A model generated the notes under the pieces. The model was given only the letters and a program-made list of their open reading frames with translations, did not search any database and was not told where the DNA came from. 5,585 nucleotides of DNA from Bdellovibrionales bacterium (GTDB taxonomy: Bacteria > Bdellovibrionota > Bdellovibrionia > Bdellovibrionales > JAMPXM01), in contig SXRI01000143.1 in assembly GCA_005793615.1 (NCBI GenBank), forward strand, positions 1 through 5,585, given 5' to 3'. This document shows positions 1 to 5,585 of this stretch, one piece after another; position 1 is the first letter of the stretch; every line of letters begins with the position of its first letter. A program made the position numbers and the translations under genes.

Positions 1-1
1 A

Positions 2-85
2 GTCATTCAGCGACGATCCTACGGACTGCGCGATGAGGAATACCTGAAATTGAAAATCCTGACCTGTATGCTGCGGGAGATTTAA
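2..85 (+). CDS. Transposase, ISL3-like family, C-terminal fragment
   Basis: This is the last 27 codons of a transposase whose start lies left of the window. The frame beginning at base 2 ends with the residues YGLRDEEYLKLKILTCML and three more before TAA at 83-85. The R-x-YG-x-RD-x-EY-x-x-LKI pattern is the conserved tail of DDE transposases of the ISL3 (IS204/IS1001/IS1096/IS1165) group. It would catalyse cut-and-paste movement of the element. The catalytic DDE residues lie outside the window, so intactness is unknown. Support comes from the GGCTCTTC-type end 54 bases downstream. The family call rests on a short tail and is from memory. Confidence 0.7.
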   Translation, partial: VIQRRSYGLRDEEYLKLKILTCMLREI

Positions 86-120
86 ACAAAATCAGTACGA
101 AAAATGGAGTTTTTCTTCCC

Positions 121-139
121 CTCAACTACACGAAGAGCC
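121..139 (-). repeat. Terminal inverted repeat (right end) of the insertion sequence
   Basis: Read on the - strand from base 139 inward, the sequence begins GGCTCTTCGTG, matching the characteristic outer tip of ISL3-group inverted repeats. The inner limit of the repeat is uncertain because its left partner is outside the window. A short hairpin, GAAAAA at 99-104 pairing with TTTTTC at 110-115 around a 5-base loop, lies just inside it. Confidence 0.65.
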
Positions 140-147
140 AATTTTTC
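140..147. repeat. Predicted 8-bp target-site duplication (one copy)
   Basis: The 8 bases AATTTTTC directly abut the inferred outer end of the insertion sequence. ISL3-group elements duplicate 8 bp of often AT-rich target. The second copy would lie beyond the left window edge, so this is a prediction. Confidence 0.4.
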
Positions 148-240
148 TTCTACTACCAAAGAGCGATAAACTGGTTTTATTTAATTTGAAATCTCCGCAA
201 GAGCTCTGTTTTCCGATAAGACACAAGCAGATACCGCCCC

Positions 241-257
241 TGGAGCAAGCCGCTCCA
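241..257. repeat. Short GC-rich hairpin
   Basis: TGGAGC (241-246) and GCTCCA (252-257) are perfect complements around a 5-base loop AAGCC. No T-run follows on either strand, so it is not an intrinsic terminator. Its role, if any, is unknown; a structured leader or a remnant are possible. Confidence 0.35.
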
Positions 258-395
258 AAGGATTTGATGGCAGCAGCGACCATTCAGCCGAGCTCGATTA
301 TGTCACGATGCATCATTCAATCTAAGCAACGCATTGCGCTTAGGAAATGTTCCTCCCTAGGGCCGGAAACTCACCACTAACTCCAGAGCTCATCG

Positions 396-406
396 CGTCA
401 ATGACG
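396..406. promoter_or_regulatory. Possible operator-like palindrome before the transglutaminase gene
   Basis: CGTCA (396-400) and TGACG (402-406) form a perfect inverted repeat around a single A, ending 22 bases before the ATG at 429. The position would suit a repressor site or an mRNA hairpin near the ribosome binding site. The arms are only 5 bp, so chance is a real possibility. Confidence 0.2.
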
Positions 407-415
407 TGAAGCTGG

Positions 416-420
416 TAGGA
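416..420 (+). promoter_or_regulatory. Ribosome binding site for the gene at 429
   Basis: TAGGA sits 8 bases upstream of the ATG at 429, an acceptable Shine-Dalgarno with normal spacing. Together with the signal peptide that begins at this ATG it supports the chosen start. Confidence 0.6.
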
Positions 421-428
421 TTTTAGCC

Positions 429-2342
429 ATGAAACACCTCATTCTCGCATTCGCTACGATCCTTCTGACTCCCACCGCACACGCCCGCTGGGCCGAACCG
501 GCTGACGCCAGCCTTGCCGTCAATTTTGAGACCGCCCATATTAAGGTAAAAAAAGGCGGCACCTACGTCCTCGATATCGAGCGCCAGGTCGAAATTCTCA
601 AGGAAAGCGCGCGCACCGAACACGGCCTTCAACGCATCACCCTCCAAGACACCTCCACCTTTGAGTTGATCGAAGCCAAGACCATCAATGGAAAAAAGAG
701 TTTTCCGGTTCATAAGCATGACGTTGAGTTCAAACCATTGGCTAGTTCGGGCCCGGGCTTTGATCGGCAAAAGCAAGTCACCATTGCCTTTCCTGAGGTC
801 ACGGTCGGCTCGAAACTTTACCTAAAATATCGCCGTAAAGTTCCACAAGTCGAGATCCCTGGATTGTTCTATCGGCATTTCCCGCTCGGCTGGAATGAGT
901 ATTTGCAGAAGTGGACACTCAAGATTGACTCGGAGGTACCACTCTTTCATGAAGTGTATGATCCGGGCCCGGAAGGAAAAAAGCTCATTAAAACAGAGGC
1001 CACGGAAAAATCAGTCACCTTCTCGCTCACCGAGCCTTTCTACCGCTCGATCTGGGAGGAAGAGGGCGCGAGCATGGATCCTCTAGCTGTGATCTGGATC
1101 GCAGTGACGACGGCAAAATCATGGGGCGATATTCCGCAGGCTACGATTCACGCCTATGAATCAACCATGAGTTCGGTGCTACCGGAAAAATTCCAGAGTA
1201 TTCTCGCTCGCGCCAAGGAACAAACCGCGGACATCGCGAAGATCAACACCACAACTTCTCTCCTTGCTGAAACCGTACGTTATGTCGGTGACTGGCGCTT
1301 GGTGCGCGGAGCCTATCATCCGCGCTCGCTTGAGAAAATCGCCACGACCGGATACGGCGACTGCAAGGATTTTAGCGTATCGACCGGTAGTATTCTCAAG
1401 GCTCTTGGCTTTGAAGTTCACGCCGCCTGGGTGGCGCGCGGAAAAGACTGGGTGGTGTCACCGCTAAAAATCGCCGCCCCGAATTTCAACCACGCCATTC
1501 TTTTCGCCCGTAAAGACGGCAAGGATTATTGGATCGATCCGACCAATATTACGAGCTTCGCGCAAGGCACCTATAGCGATATCGCCGGCCGCCCGAGTAT
1601 TGTACTCATCCCCGATGGTCGCTCAGAATTCTTAAAGGTTCCACAACTCAAAGCCGAAACCGGCACAATCGAAACAAAAGTAAAACTCGCCTTCAAGGGC
1701 CCAGAAGAGGGCCCAGAAAAGGGCCCAGGAAATGGCCCAGAAAATGTTAAAGGAAGTGTCAAGGCACAGGGAGAATTTTCTCTTCTCGGTCACGCCGCAG
1801 TCTCGATGACAGCTGCCGAACTCTCCTCAACTAAGAAGACCCTCGACTACACCTTTGTACGTTGGCTGGTCAACACCGCCAACCTCGAATCATGGGAGGT
1901 CGGCGACTACAGCCTCAAGAGTCGTATTGTTCAAGACATCAGCTCAACCTTTAAATACCAGGAGCAGTGGCGCCCGATCACGACGACGGCCGGCAGCGGC
2001 TACCTGGTGCCGATCCCTTTCTACGCCAATCTCTTGCGCGTCCGTCTGGGACCAAGCCGCGTCTCAAGCCTTAAGCTAGAAGACCCGGTGACTTGGCGAC
2101 GTGAGTATCGCTTTGCGGGCCGCGATGTGGTGTTTTCGAAAGATATCGCCTGCCAAGGAAGTTCACCTTGGGCTGATTTTAAGAGAGATCTTAAACGCGA
2201 CGGTAAAGACGCGCTCCTCATGGACACCGTGACACTCAAAGTGCCTGTCGTACCCAGTGGCGAGCTACAAACCGCGGAGTTCGCTAAATTTCAAGCCGAC
2301 ATTATCGGTTGCATGCAGGAAGCCGTTGTTGTTTTCAGGTAA
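429..2342 (+). CDS. Exported DUF3857 / transglutaminase-like domain protein
   Basis: A 637-residue protein with a Sec signal peptide: positive start MKH, hydrophobic stretch 4-15, and an AHA cleavage site after residue 19, placing the mature protein in the periplasm or outside. Residues about 30-220 resemble DUF3857, a beta-rich domain usual in front of transglutaminase cores. The core (about 255-380) has the cysteine-protease-like triad: Cys312 in YGDCKD, His355 in FNHAI, Asp370 in WIDPTN. The C-terminal region (about 440-637) is beta-rich like DUF3858 and carries Cys575 and Cys628, which could form a disulfide. Residues 424-439 are a repeat-encoded linker (GPEEGPEKGPGNGPEN). Family members are of similar size; their substrate is mostly unknown, and the triad implies peptide or isopeptide cleavage or crosslinking (inference). 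The gene stands alone on its strand, converges on the HIT gene, and lies 289 bases from the insertion sequence. The stop is TAA. Confidence 0.88.
   Translation: MKHLILAFATILLTPTAHARWAEPADASLAVNFETAHIKVKKGGTYVLDIERQVEILKESARTEHGLQRITLQDTSTFELIEAKTINGKKSFPVHKHDVEFKPLASSGPGFDRQKQVTIAFPEVTVGSKLYLKYRRKVPQVEIPGLFYRHFPLGWNEYLQKWTLKIDSEVPLFHEVYDPGPEGKKLIKTEATEKSVTFSLTEPFYRSIWEEEGASMDPLAVIWIAVTTAKSWGDIPQATIHAYESTMSSVLPEKFQSILARAKEQTADIAKINTTTSLLAETVRYVGDWRLVRGAYHPRSLEKIATTGYGDCKDFSVSTGSILKALGFEVHAAWVARGKDWVVSPLKIAAPNFNHAILFARKDGKDYWIDPTNITSFAQGTYSDIAGRPSIVLIPDGRSEFLKVPQLKAETGTIETKVKLAFKGPEEGPEKGPGNGPENVKGSVKAQGEFSLLGHAAVSMTAAELSSTKKTLDYTFVRWLVNTANLESWEVGDYSLKSRIVQDISSTFKYQEQWRPITTTAGSGYLVPIPFYANLLRVRLGPSRVSSLKLEDPVTWRREYRFAGRDVVFSKDIACQGSSPWADFKRDLKRDGKDALLMDTVTLKVPVVPSGELQTAEFAKFQADIIGCMQEAVVVFR
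1697..1744 (+). repeat. Four-unit 12-bp tandem repeat inside the transglutaminase gene
   Basis: Four consecutive 12-base units start at 1697, 1709, 1721 and 1733: GGGCCCAGAAGA, GGGCCCAGAAAA, GGGCCCAGGAAA and TGGCCCAGAAAA. Each is a multiple of three, so copy-number change keeps the frame and only lengthens or shortens the Gly-Pro-Glu/Gly-x linker (residues 424-439) between the transglutaminase core and the C-terminal region. Confidence 0.92.
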
Positions 2343-2368
2343 CTTTAGCCTTTTACTTTCAAGCGCCA

Positions 2369-2809
2369 CTAAAGGCCTTTAAGAAAACGCGCCACTTGGT
2401 CCATCCAGCCGCGGTCTTCGCGCAAGTCAAAAGCCCTACCGTTGGGCCAATCATAGGCTTGCCGTGGGGGCAAGAACCGCAGTTCATCAGGTTCATCGAG
2501 ATACCTGGGGACAATATGCGTATGCAGCGCCGGATCGAGATTTCCCCAGGTTTCATAGTTGATGCGATAAGAGCCAAGTTCCGCGAGAAGCGCATCTCCA
2601 ACACGTCCCATATCGCGCCCGTACTGGGCGCGCGCCTCGTGCTCAAGCGCATTGAAATCTTTCACCGAGGGATGAGCGAGCAAAATGCAGTAACCCTTGA
2701 GCGGTTGCACGTCACCAGCCACGACCCACCCCGAAGGTAGACGTGCGATCGCAGAGGGTAAATTCCCAGCTTCGGCGAGTGCGATTTTTCGATGAATAGC
2801 GGTCGGCAT
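2369..2809 (-). CDS. HIT-domain (histidine triad) protein with ALHTH motif
   Basis: A 146-residue cytoplasmic protein of the HIT superfamily, whose members hydrolyse or transfer nucleotidyl groups (for example Ap4A or AMP-conjugates). Visible features are the strand RLPSGWVVAGDVQPLKGYC (about 23-41), then RINYETWGNLDPALHTHIVPRY (82-103) with the active-site loop. Against the canonical H-x-H-x-H-x-x-PR, the first histidine is Ala94, while the catalytic middle His96 and the third His98 remain. I recall a bacterial HIT subgroup sharing this PALH-x-H pattern, so this looks like a subgroup trait, not damage. The ATG at 2809 is the earliest in frame (an in-frame stop lies just upstream). No clear Shine-Dalgarno is seen. 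It lies 67 bases after the serine hydrolase stop, on the same strand, and probably ends that transcription unit. The stop is TAG. The substrate cannot be told from sequence. Confidence 0.88.
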   Translation of the reverse strand: MPTAIHRKIALAEAGNLPSAIARLPSGWVVAGDVQPLKGYCILLAHPSVKDFNALEHEARAQYGRDMGRVGDALLAELGSYRINYETWGNLDPALHTHIVPRYLDEPDELRFLPPRQAYDWPNGRAFDLREDRGWMDQVARFLKGL

Positions 2810-2876
2810 ATGGCATGGATCATCGCATTAATAGAGGTGTTCGCGTCAATGAAATTTGCCCGCCTTAACACTGAGC

Positions 2877-3974
2877 TTAAAGTGTTTCGGCGATCCAGGT
2901 ATGAACGCGCGGCCTGATCTCGCGAATGGCGATGTTATCGACTGATGGATGAATACGATTCGATAAGATCGTCACCAATAGATCACGCTTGGGATCATAC
3001 CAAAGCGAGGTTCCGGTGAAGCCGGTATGGCCCACTGATTTTGGCGAAAAAAGTTTACCGCAGCTGGCGCCAACTTTTGACGGCAACATAAATCCAAGCC
3101 CCCAATCACCACGAGCCCGCGGAAGCGAACGGCGGGTAAAGAGCTGAACGGTCTTCGCGCTCGGAAAGTACCGCGAATCTTCGCCGCGCATCGCACTACG
3201 CAAACGAAGCCCCCAGAGACTCAAGTCCTCGATCGGACCAAAAAGCCCCGCATGGGGTGCGATACCCCTAAACGACCAGGTATTTTGATCGTGCACCTCA
3301 CCCTGCAACGTCTTCTTGCGCCAAGTGAGATCCTTTTCAGTCGGTGCACATTTTTTTCGTGGATGAAGCTTCGAGACGTTACCGCGATGAAAATCGGTCA
3401 ACTTCAAACCTAATCTTTCACGCTGTTCACTCCACACGGTGCCCAGCGTGGTCCCAGCCAGTGATTCAAGCGAGATGCCGAGGAGAAAAAAATCCAAATC
3501 GGAATAAATAGATTTTAGTTTGCGGTGCGGACCTTCGCCACGGGGGCGTTTACTTAAGTCAGCGAGCACTCGACGGCGAAGGATTCCTTGAAAGATCTCC
3601 CATGCCTCCTCGGGCGTCGTGCGCGCACCAGTTTTCTTGATCACTTGTTTATAAAACGGATACCACCAAGTCATTCCAGCCGAATGCGACAGTAAATCAC
3701 GCACCCGCCACGGACTTTTTTCAGGAAACCACGGCACCCAACGGGAAATGGGGTCGTTGACATTCAGTACACCTTCATCACACTTAAACATGAGAGCCGT
3801 GGTCGTGAACACGATCTTGGTGACCGAAGCCCAATCATAAAACTCATAGGTTTCACCACAATTGACATCGAGGATTTTCCTGCCCTTGGAATGCGCTTGA
3901 ATACGTATACCTGGAGCCGCCGCTTGCCATAGGTTACCCATTTTTTGCAGAAACACCCGGTCGATATTTTTCAT
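2877..3974 (-). CDS. Beta-lactamase-fold serine hydrolase, AmiE/YbbE-like, likely cytoplasmic muropeptide amidase
   Basis: 365 residues, class C beta-lactamase/penicillin-binding fold. Visible motifs are the nucleophile S50-V-T-K53 (SxxK), LLSHSAGM (94-101), Y157-S-D (in place of the usual YxN), GEVHDQNTWSFRGIAPHAGLFG (225-246), and H316-T-G (KTG equivalent) followed by LWYDPKRDLLVTILSNRIHP. The VHD-x-N...HAGLF and DP..D...LSNR-x-HP patterns resemble the group containing Bacillus subtilis AmiE (YbbE), an N-acetylmuramyl-L-alanine amidase of muropeptide recycling. There is no signal peptide, so it should act in the cytoplasm. The frame is open further upstream to an ATG at 4139, but 3974 is preferred: its ATG overlaps the ldcA stop as ATGA, GGAGG precedes it, and the extra 55 residues would lie inside ldcA and look unstructured. 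An esterase or D-aminopeptidase role is possible; amidase is inferred from resemblance and the neighbour ldcA. Confidence 0.85.
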   Translation of the reverse strand: MKNIDRVFLQKMGNLWQAAAPGIRIQAHSKGRKILDVNCGETYEFYDWASVTKIVFTTTALMFKCDEGVLNVNDPISRWVPWFPEKSPWRVRDLLSHSAGMTWWYPFYKQVIKKTGARTTPEEAWEIFQGILRRRVLADLSKRPRGEGPHRKLKSIYSDLDFFLLGISLESLAGTTLGTVWSEQRERLGLKLTDFHRGNVSKLHPRKKCAPTEKDLTWRKKTLQGEVHDQNTWSFRGIAPHAGLFGPIEDLSLWGLRLRSAMRGEDSRYFPSAKTVQLFTRRSLPRARGDWGLGFMLPSKVGASCGKLFSPKSVGHTGFTGTSLWYDPKRDLLVTILSNRIHPSVDNIAIREIRPRVHTWIAETL

Positions 3975-4912
3975 GCCTCGCCTCCGCTCGCGCAAACCAA
4001 TCGCGCTGTCGAACCACCCAGATGAAGCTCTGCCCGAGTGCCAAAAGGAAGCGGCCGTTGAATCACGTCGTGGCCGCTCGCCAATCCTTTCAAAACCGGT
4101 ATCCGCGAGTCTTTGGCAAACCTTTCGATCACTGGCCAAACGTGATTCGAGCCATCGGGCTCGCGGCCACCAATGAACTGTCCAAATACGATAGCCTTGG
4201 CCCTTTTAAATAAACCGACTTGCGTGAAATGCTCAAGCATACGGTCAACGCGATAGCCGCGCTCGCCAATTTCTTCAAAAAACAGAATTTTGCCCGCCGT
4301 CTGCCACTGACAATTCGTCGCCAAGGAGCTTTGCAGGACGACTAAATTGCCGCCGCTGACTTCGGCTCGCAGCACAGTTTTCTTCTTCGCAGGTGTATTC
4401 ATGGCTCGAAGACCGGAAAAGATGATTTCATCTTCGCCACCAAATACAAATCGTTTCAACTCACGCTCATATTTTGGCAGCGCGGCTTTTCGCCCGAGAC
4501 GATCGAGCAGCGGACCGTGCACCGTGGGCCAACCCCACTGTTGGTTGAGAAAAACATGGAGCGAAGTGATGTCCGATAGCCCCACCAAAAGTTTCGGGCG
4601 TCCTTTGGGTCGCTTCAAACGCATGAGTCCAGGCAAGAGGCGATTGGCACCGTAGCCACCGCGAATGCACCAGATCGCTTTGGAATCCGGCGCATACAAA
4701 GCCTTCTTTAGCTGTTCAAAACGTACCTCATCCGAGTTCGCACAGAGCACGTCGCGACCATAGATATCTTTGGGAATACGGGGTCTAAGCCCCCAGTCGC
4801 GTAAAAACCTTTCACCACCCACGAGCTCTTCAGCGGAGGAGCGAAATCCTGGAGCGACAACATCAACAACGTCGCCAGGCGCAAGCGCTAGCCATCTATG
4901 CGAACTCGCCAT
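3971..4912 (-). CDS. ldcA: LD-carboxypeptidase (murein tetrapeptide carboxypeptidase, peptidase family S66)
   Basis: 313 residues, the usual length for family S66. The enzyme removes the terminal D-Ala from the L-centre of cytoplasmic tetrapeptide muropeptides (or UDP-MurNAc-tetrapeptide), giving tripeptide that can re-enter peptidoglycan synthesis. Visible motifs are VVAPG near the N-terminus (18-22), IRGGYGANRLLPGL (83-96), the nucleophile elbow GLS113D, the FFEEIGERGYRVDRML region (211-226) carrying the catalytic Glu (213 or 214 likely), and SGH281 with the catalytic His. All three triad elements are present. There is no signal peptide, as expected for a cytoplasmic recycling enzyme. The ATG at 4912 has AAGGAG six bases upstream and lies 42 bases after the purF stop on the same strand. 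Its TGA overlaps the hydrolase ATG, so the two are most likely co-translated. Some S66 members act on other peptides (for example MccF), but the neighbour favours a wall-recycling role. Confidence 0.9.
   Translation of the reverse strand: MASSHRWLALAPGDVVDVVAPGFRSSAEELVGGERFLRDWGLRPRIPKDIYGRDVLCANSDEVRFEQLKKALYAPDSKAIWCIRGGYGANRLLPGLMRLKRPKGRPKLLVGLSDITSLHVFLNQQWGWPTVHGPLLDRLGRKAALPKYERELKRFVFGGEDEIIFSGLRAMNTPAKKKTVLRAEVSGGNLVVLQSSLATNCQWQTAGKILFFEEIGERGYRVDRMLEHFTQVGLFKRAKAIVFGQFIGGREPDGSNHVWPVIERFAKDSRIPVLKGLASGHDVIQRPLPFGTRAELHLGGSTARLVCASGGEA
3981..3985 (-). promoter_or_regulatory. Ribosome binding site fixing the serine hydrolase start at 3974
   Basis: On the - strand GGAGG (3985 to 3981) lies 6 bases before the ATG at 3974, inside the last codons of ldcA. 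With the ATGA stop/start overlap at 3974-3971 it decides in favour of this start over the upstream ATG at 4139 and implies translational coupling. Confidence 0.8.
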
Positions 4913-4918
4913 CAGACA

Positions 4919-4924
4919 CTCCTT
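4919..4924 (-). promoter_or_regulatory. Ribosome binding site of ldcA
   Basis: AAGGAG (4924 to 4919 on the - strand) stands 6 bases before the ATG at 4912, in the 42-base gap after purF. It is a strong Shine-Dalgarno and supports the chosen ldcA start. No promoter or terminator is evident in the gap. Confidence 0.75.
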
Positions 4925-4954
4925 CGGAGGTGCTCGAACTGTAGGAAACCCGGG

Positions 4955-5585
4955 TCAGATCCCGCGACCGTTACCTTTGGGTTTTTCATCGAGCCCAAAA
5001 AGCGGCGTCGGGTACTTCTCGTCAAAGCAGGCCGCACAAAAACCTCCGCTCTCACCGCGGACGGCTTCCTTCAGGCCCTCTAAAGAAAGATAACTGAGAG
5101 TATCGGCGCCGACAAACTGTCTGATGCTTTCTATACTTTGGTTAGCGGCGATGAGCTGCGCTTTTTCAGGCGTGTCGACGCCATAATAGCAAGGCGAGAC
5201 CGTCGGAGGTGCGGCGATACGCAGATGTACCTCTTTGGCTCCCGCCGAACGCACAAGACCCACTATTTTGCGACTGGTGGTTCCACGAACCAAAGAATCA
5301 TCGATCACCACAACACGCTGACCTTTGAGAACGGCCATTTGCGGATTGAGCTTGATTTTCACGCCGAAATCACGAATCGACTGTTGCGGCTGAATAAAGG
5401 TTCGCCCGATATAGTGATTGCGAATGATCCCGAGCTCAAAAGGCTTTCCTGACTCGGCACTATAGCCAATAGCCGAAGGCACCCCACTATCTGGAACCGG
5501 AACCACGATATCAAAATCAATCGGATTTTCACGCGCCAAAATCCTGCCGGCGCGCTTTCGAACTTCGTAAACGCTCTCACCGAAG
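4955..5585 (-). CDS. purF: Amidophosphoribosyltransferase, C-terminal part (runs off window)
   Basis: The C-terminal 209 codons of PurF, the first committed enzyme of de novo purine synthesis (glutamine plus PRPP to 5-phosphoribosylamine), cytoplasmic. The frame stays open to the window edge with family-typical residues (FGESVYEVRKRAGRI before the internal TTG at 5539), so this is a 5'-truncated view of a longer gene and not a gene starting at 5539. Visible motifs are VVPVPDSGVPSAIGY, the NHYIGRTFI/SIRDFGVK phosphoribosyltransferase segment, and the PRPP loop VVVIDDSLVRGTT (5276-5314). SPCYYG and the CAAC pair near the C-terminus match three of the four [4Fe-4S] ligands of the Bacillus-type enzyme; the fourth would be outside the window. 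The N-terminal glutaminase domain is also outside. The stop TGA is 42 bases from ldcA, suggesting one transcript. Confidence 0.95.
   Translation of the reverse strand, partial: FGESVYEVRKRAGRILARENPIDFDIVVPVPDSGVPSAIGYSAESGKPFELGIIRNHYIGRTFIQPQQSIRDFGVKIKLNPQMAVLKGQRVVVIDDSLVRGTTSRKIVGLVRSAGAKEVHLRIAAPPTVSPCYYGVDTPEKAQLIAANQSIESIRQFVGADTLSYLSLEGLKEAVRGESGGFCAACFDEKYPTPLFGLDEKPKGNGRGI

Larger units (their letters stand above)
1..139 (+). mobile_element. Right end of an ISL3-family-like insertion sequence (truncated by window edge)
   Basis: Seen: the C-terminal end of a transposase frame stops at base 85. It is followed by 54 non-coding bases ending in CGAAGAGCC at 139. Read inward from the outer end, this tip is GGCTCTTCGTGTAGTTGAG. 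Known: ISL3-group elements have terminal inverted repeats that start GGCTCTTC or close to it, carry one transposase gene whose stop lies near the right end, and make 8-bp target duplications in AT-rich DNA. Inferred: base 139 is the outer edge of the element. The left end is outside the window, so the inverted repeat cannot be matched here and completeness or activity cannot be judged. Confidence 0.72.
148..428. other. Intergenic region between insertion sequence and exported protein gene
   Basis: No convincing gene is visible on either strand. The left part (about 148-190) is AT-rich and could hold promoter elements, but I could not pick a -35/-10 pair with proper spacing. A 46-codon stretch without a start, 185-325 (+, stop TAA 323-325), has natural-looking residues (for example SKGFDGSSDHSAELDYV). 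It could be the remnant of a gene cut by the insertion or chance. Another 64-codon frame starting at a TTG at 186 has no recognisable features. Two short inverted repeats are listed separately. The leader and promoter of the gene at 429 must lie here or within the insertion sequence. Confidence 0.5.

Noticed and set aside
2348..2376. A possible shared terminator between the convergent genes (GCCTTT 2348-2353 with AAAGGC 2371-2376)
   Set aside because: The stem is only 6 bp with a 17-base loop, the right arm enters the HIT stop codon, and no proper T-run follows on either strand.
2370..2381. A 12-bp perfect palindrome TAAAGGCCTTTA
   Set aside because: It has no loop, lies at the end of the HIT coding sequence (codons for KGL-stop), and is short enough to be chance.
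2309..2740. A 143-codon + strand open frame opposite the HIT gene
   Set aside because: It is antisense to a well-supported HIT-domain gene, overlaps the end of the transglutaminase gene, and shows no domain features; it is a shadow of HIT codon usage.
2841..2852. A 12-base direct repeat TCGCGTCAATGA shared with 393-404, both copies in intergenic DNA
   Set aside because: About one 12-base match is expected by chance in a window of this size, and the two copies are placed differently relative to their nearest start codons.
3975..4139. An upstream extension of the serine hydrolase by 55 residues from an ATG at 4139
   Set aside because: It lies wholly within ldcA in another frame, is rich in Arg/Ser with no family similarity, and the ATG at 3974 has a GGAGG site and an ATGA overlap.
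4770..5093. A 107-codon + strand open frame over the ldcA/purF junction
   Set aside because: It is antisense to two recognised genes, with low-complexity Ser/Pro/Arg content and no motif.
5539..5585. A purF-frame start at a TTG at 5539
   Set aside because: The frame continues to the window edge with residues typical of the interior of PurF, so this TTG is an internal Leu codon.

Overview
The window holds one exported-protein gene on the + strand facing a four-gene run on the - strand, with the right-hand end of an insertion sequence at the left edge. Base composition is moderate. The gene content fits a Gram-negative bacterium: a cytoplasmic LD-carboxypeptidase, a signal-peptide-bearing DUF3857/transglutaminase protein and a clostridial/Bacillus-type Fe-S PurF. 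My impression is a Bdellovibrionota or other former deltaproteobacterial lineage, but this rests on protein style only and is not proven by the sequence.

Left edge, 1-428: the last 27 codons of an ISL3-family-like (IS204/IS1001/IS1096/IS1165 group) transposase are followed by the outward terminal inverted repeat. Read inward, this repeat begins GGCTCTTC and ends at base 139. The following 8 bases, AATTTTTC (140-147), are the expected target duplication. Bases 148-428 hold no convincing gene: there is an AT-rich stretch, two short inverted repeats, and a 46-codon open frame that may be a gene remnant or chance.

429-2342 (+): a secreted protein of 637 residues with an N-terminal DUF3857-like region, a transglutaminase-like core with a complete Cys312/His355/Asp370 triad, and a C-terminal beta-rich region. 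A four-unit 12-bp in-frame tandem repeat encodes a Gly-Pro-rich linker after the core.

2369-5585 (-), read right to left: purF (C-terminal 209 codons; the gene runs off the window), then ldcA (S66 LD-carboxypeptidase), then a class-C beta-lactamase-fold serine hydrolase resembling AmiE/YbbE, then a HIT-domain protein. ldcA and the hydrolase overlap by ATGA. That overlap fixes the hydrolase start at 3974 and points to coupled translation. Neither protein has a signal peptide, so the pair looks like a cytoplasmic muropeptide-processing unit placed downstream of purine biosynthesis. The HIT gene follows after 67 bases and converges on the transglutaminase gene with only 26 bases between stop codons.

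I do not see a clearly novel system. The items most worth checking are the ldcA-serine hydrolase pair, the IS boundary, and the tandem-repeat linker.
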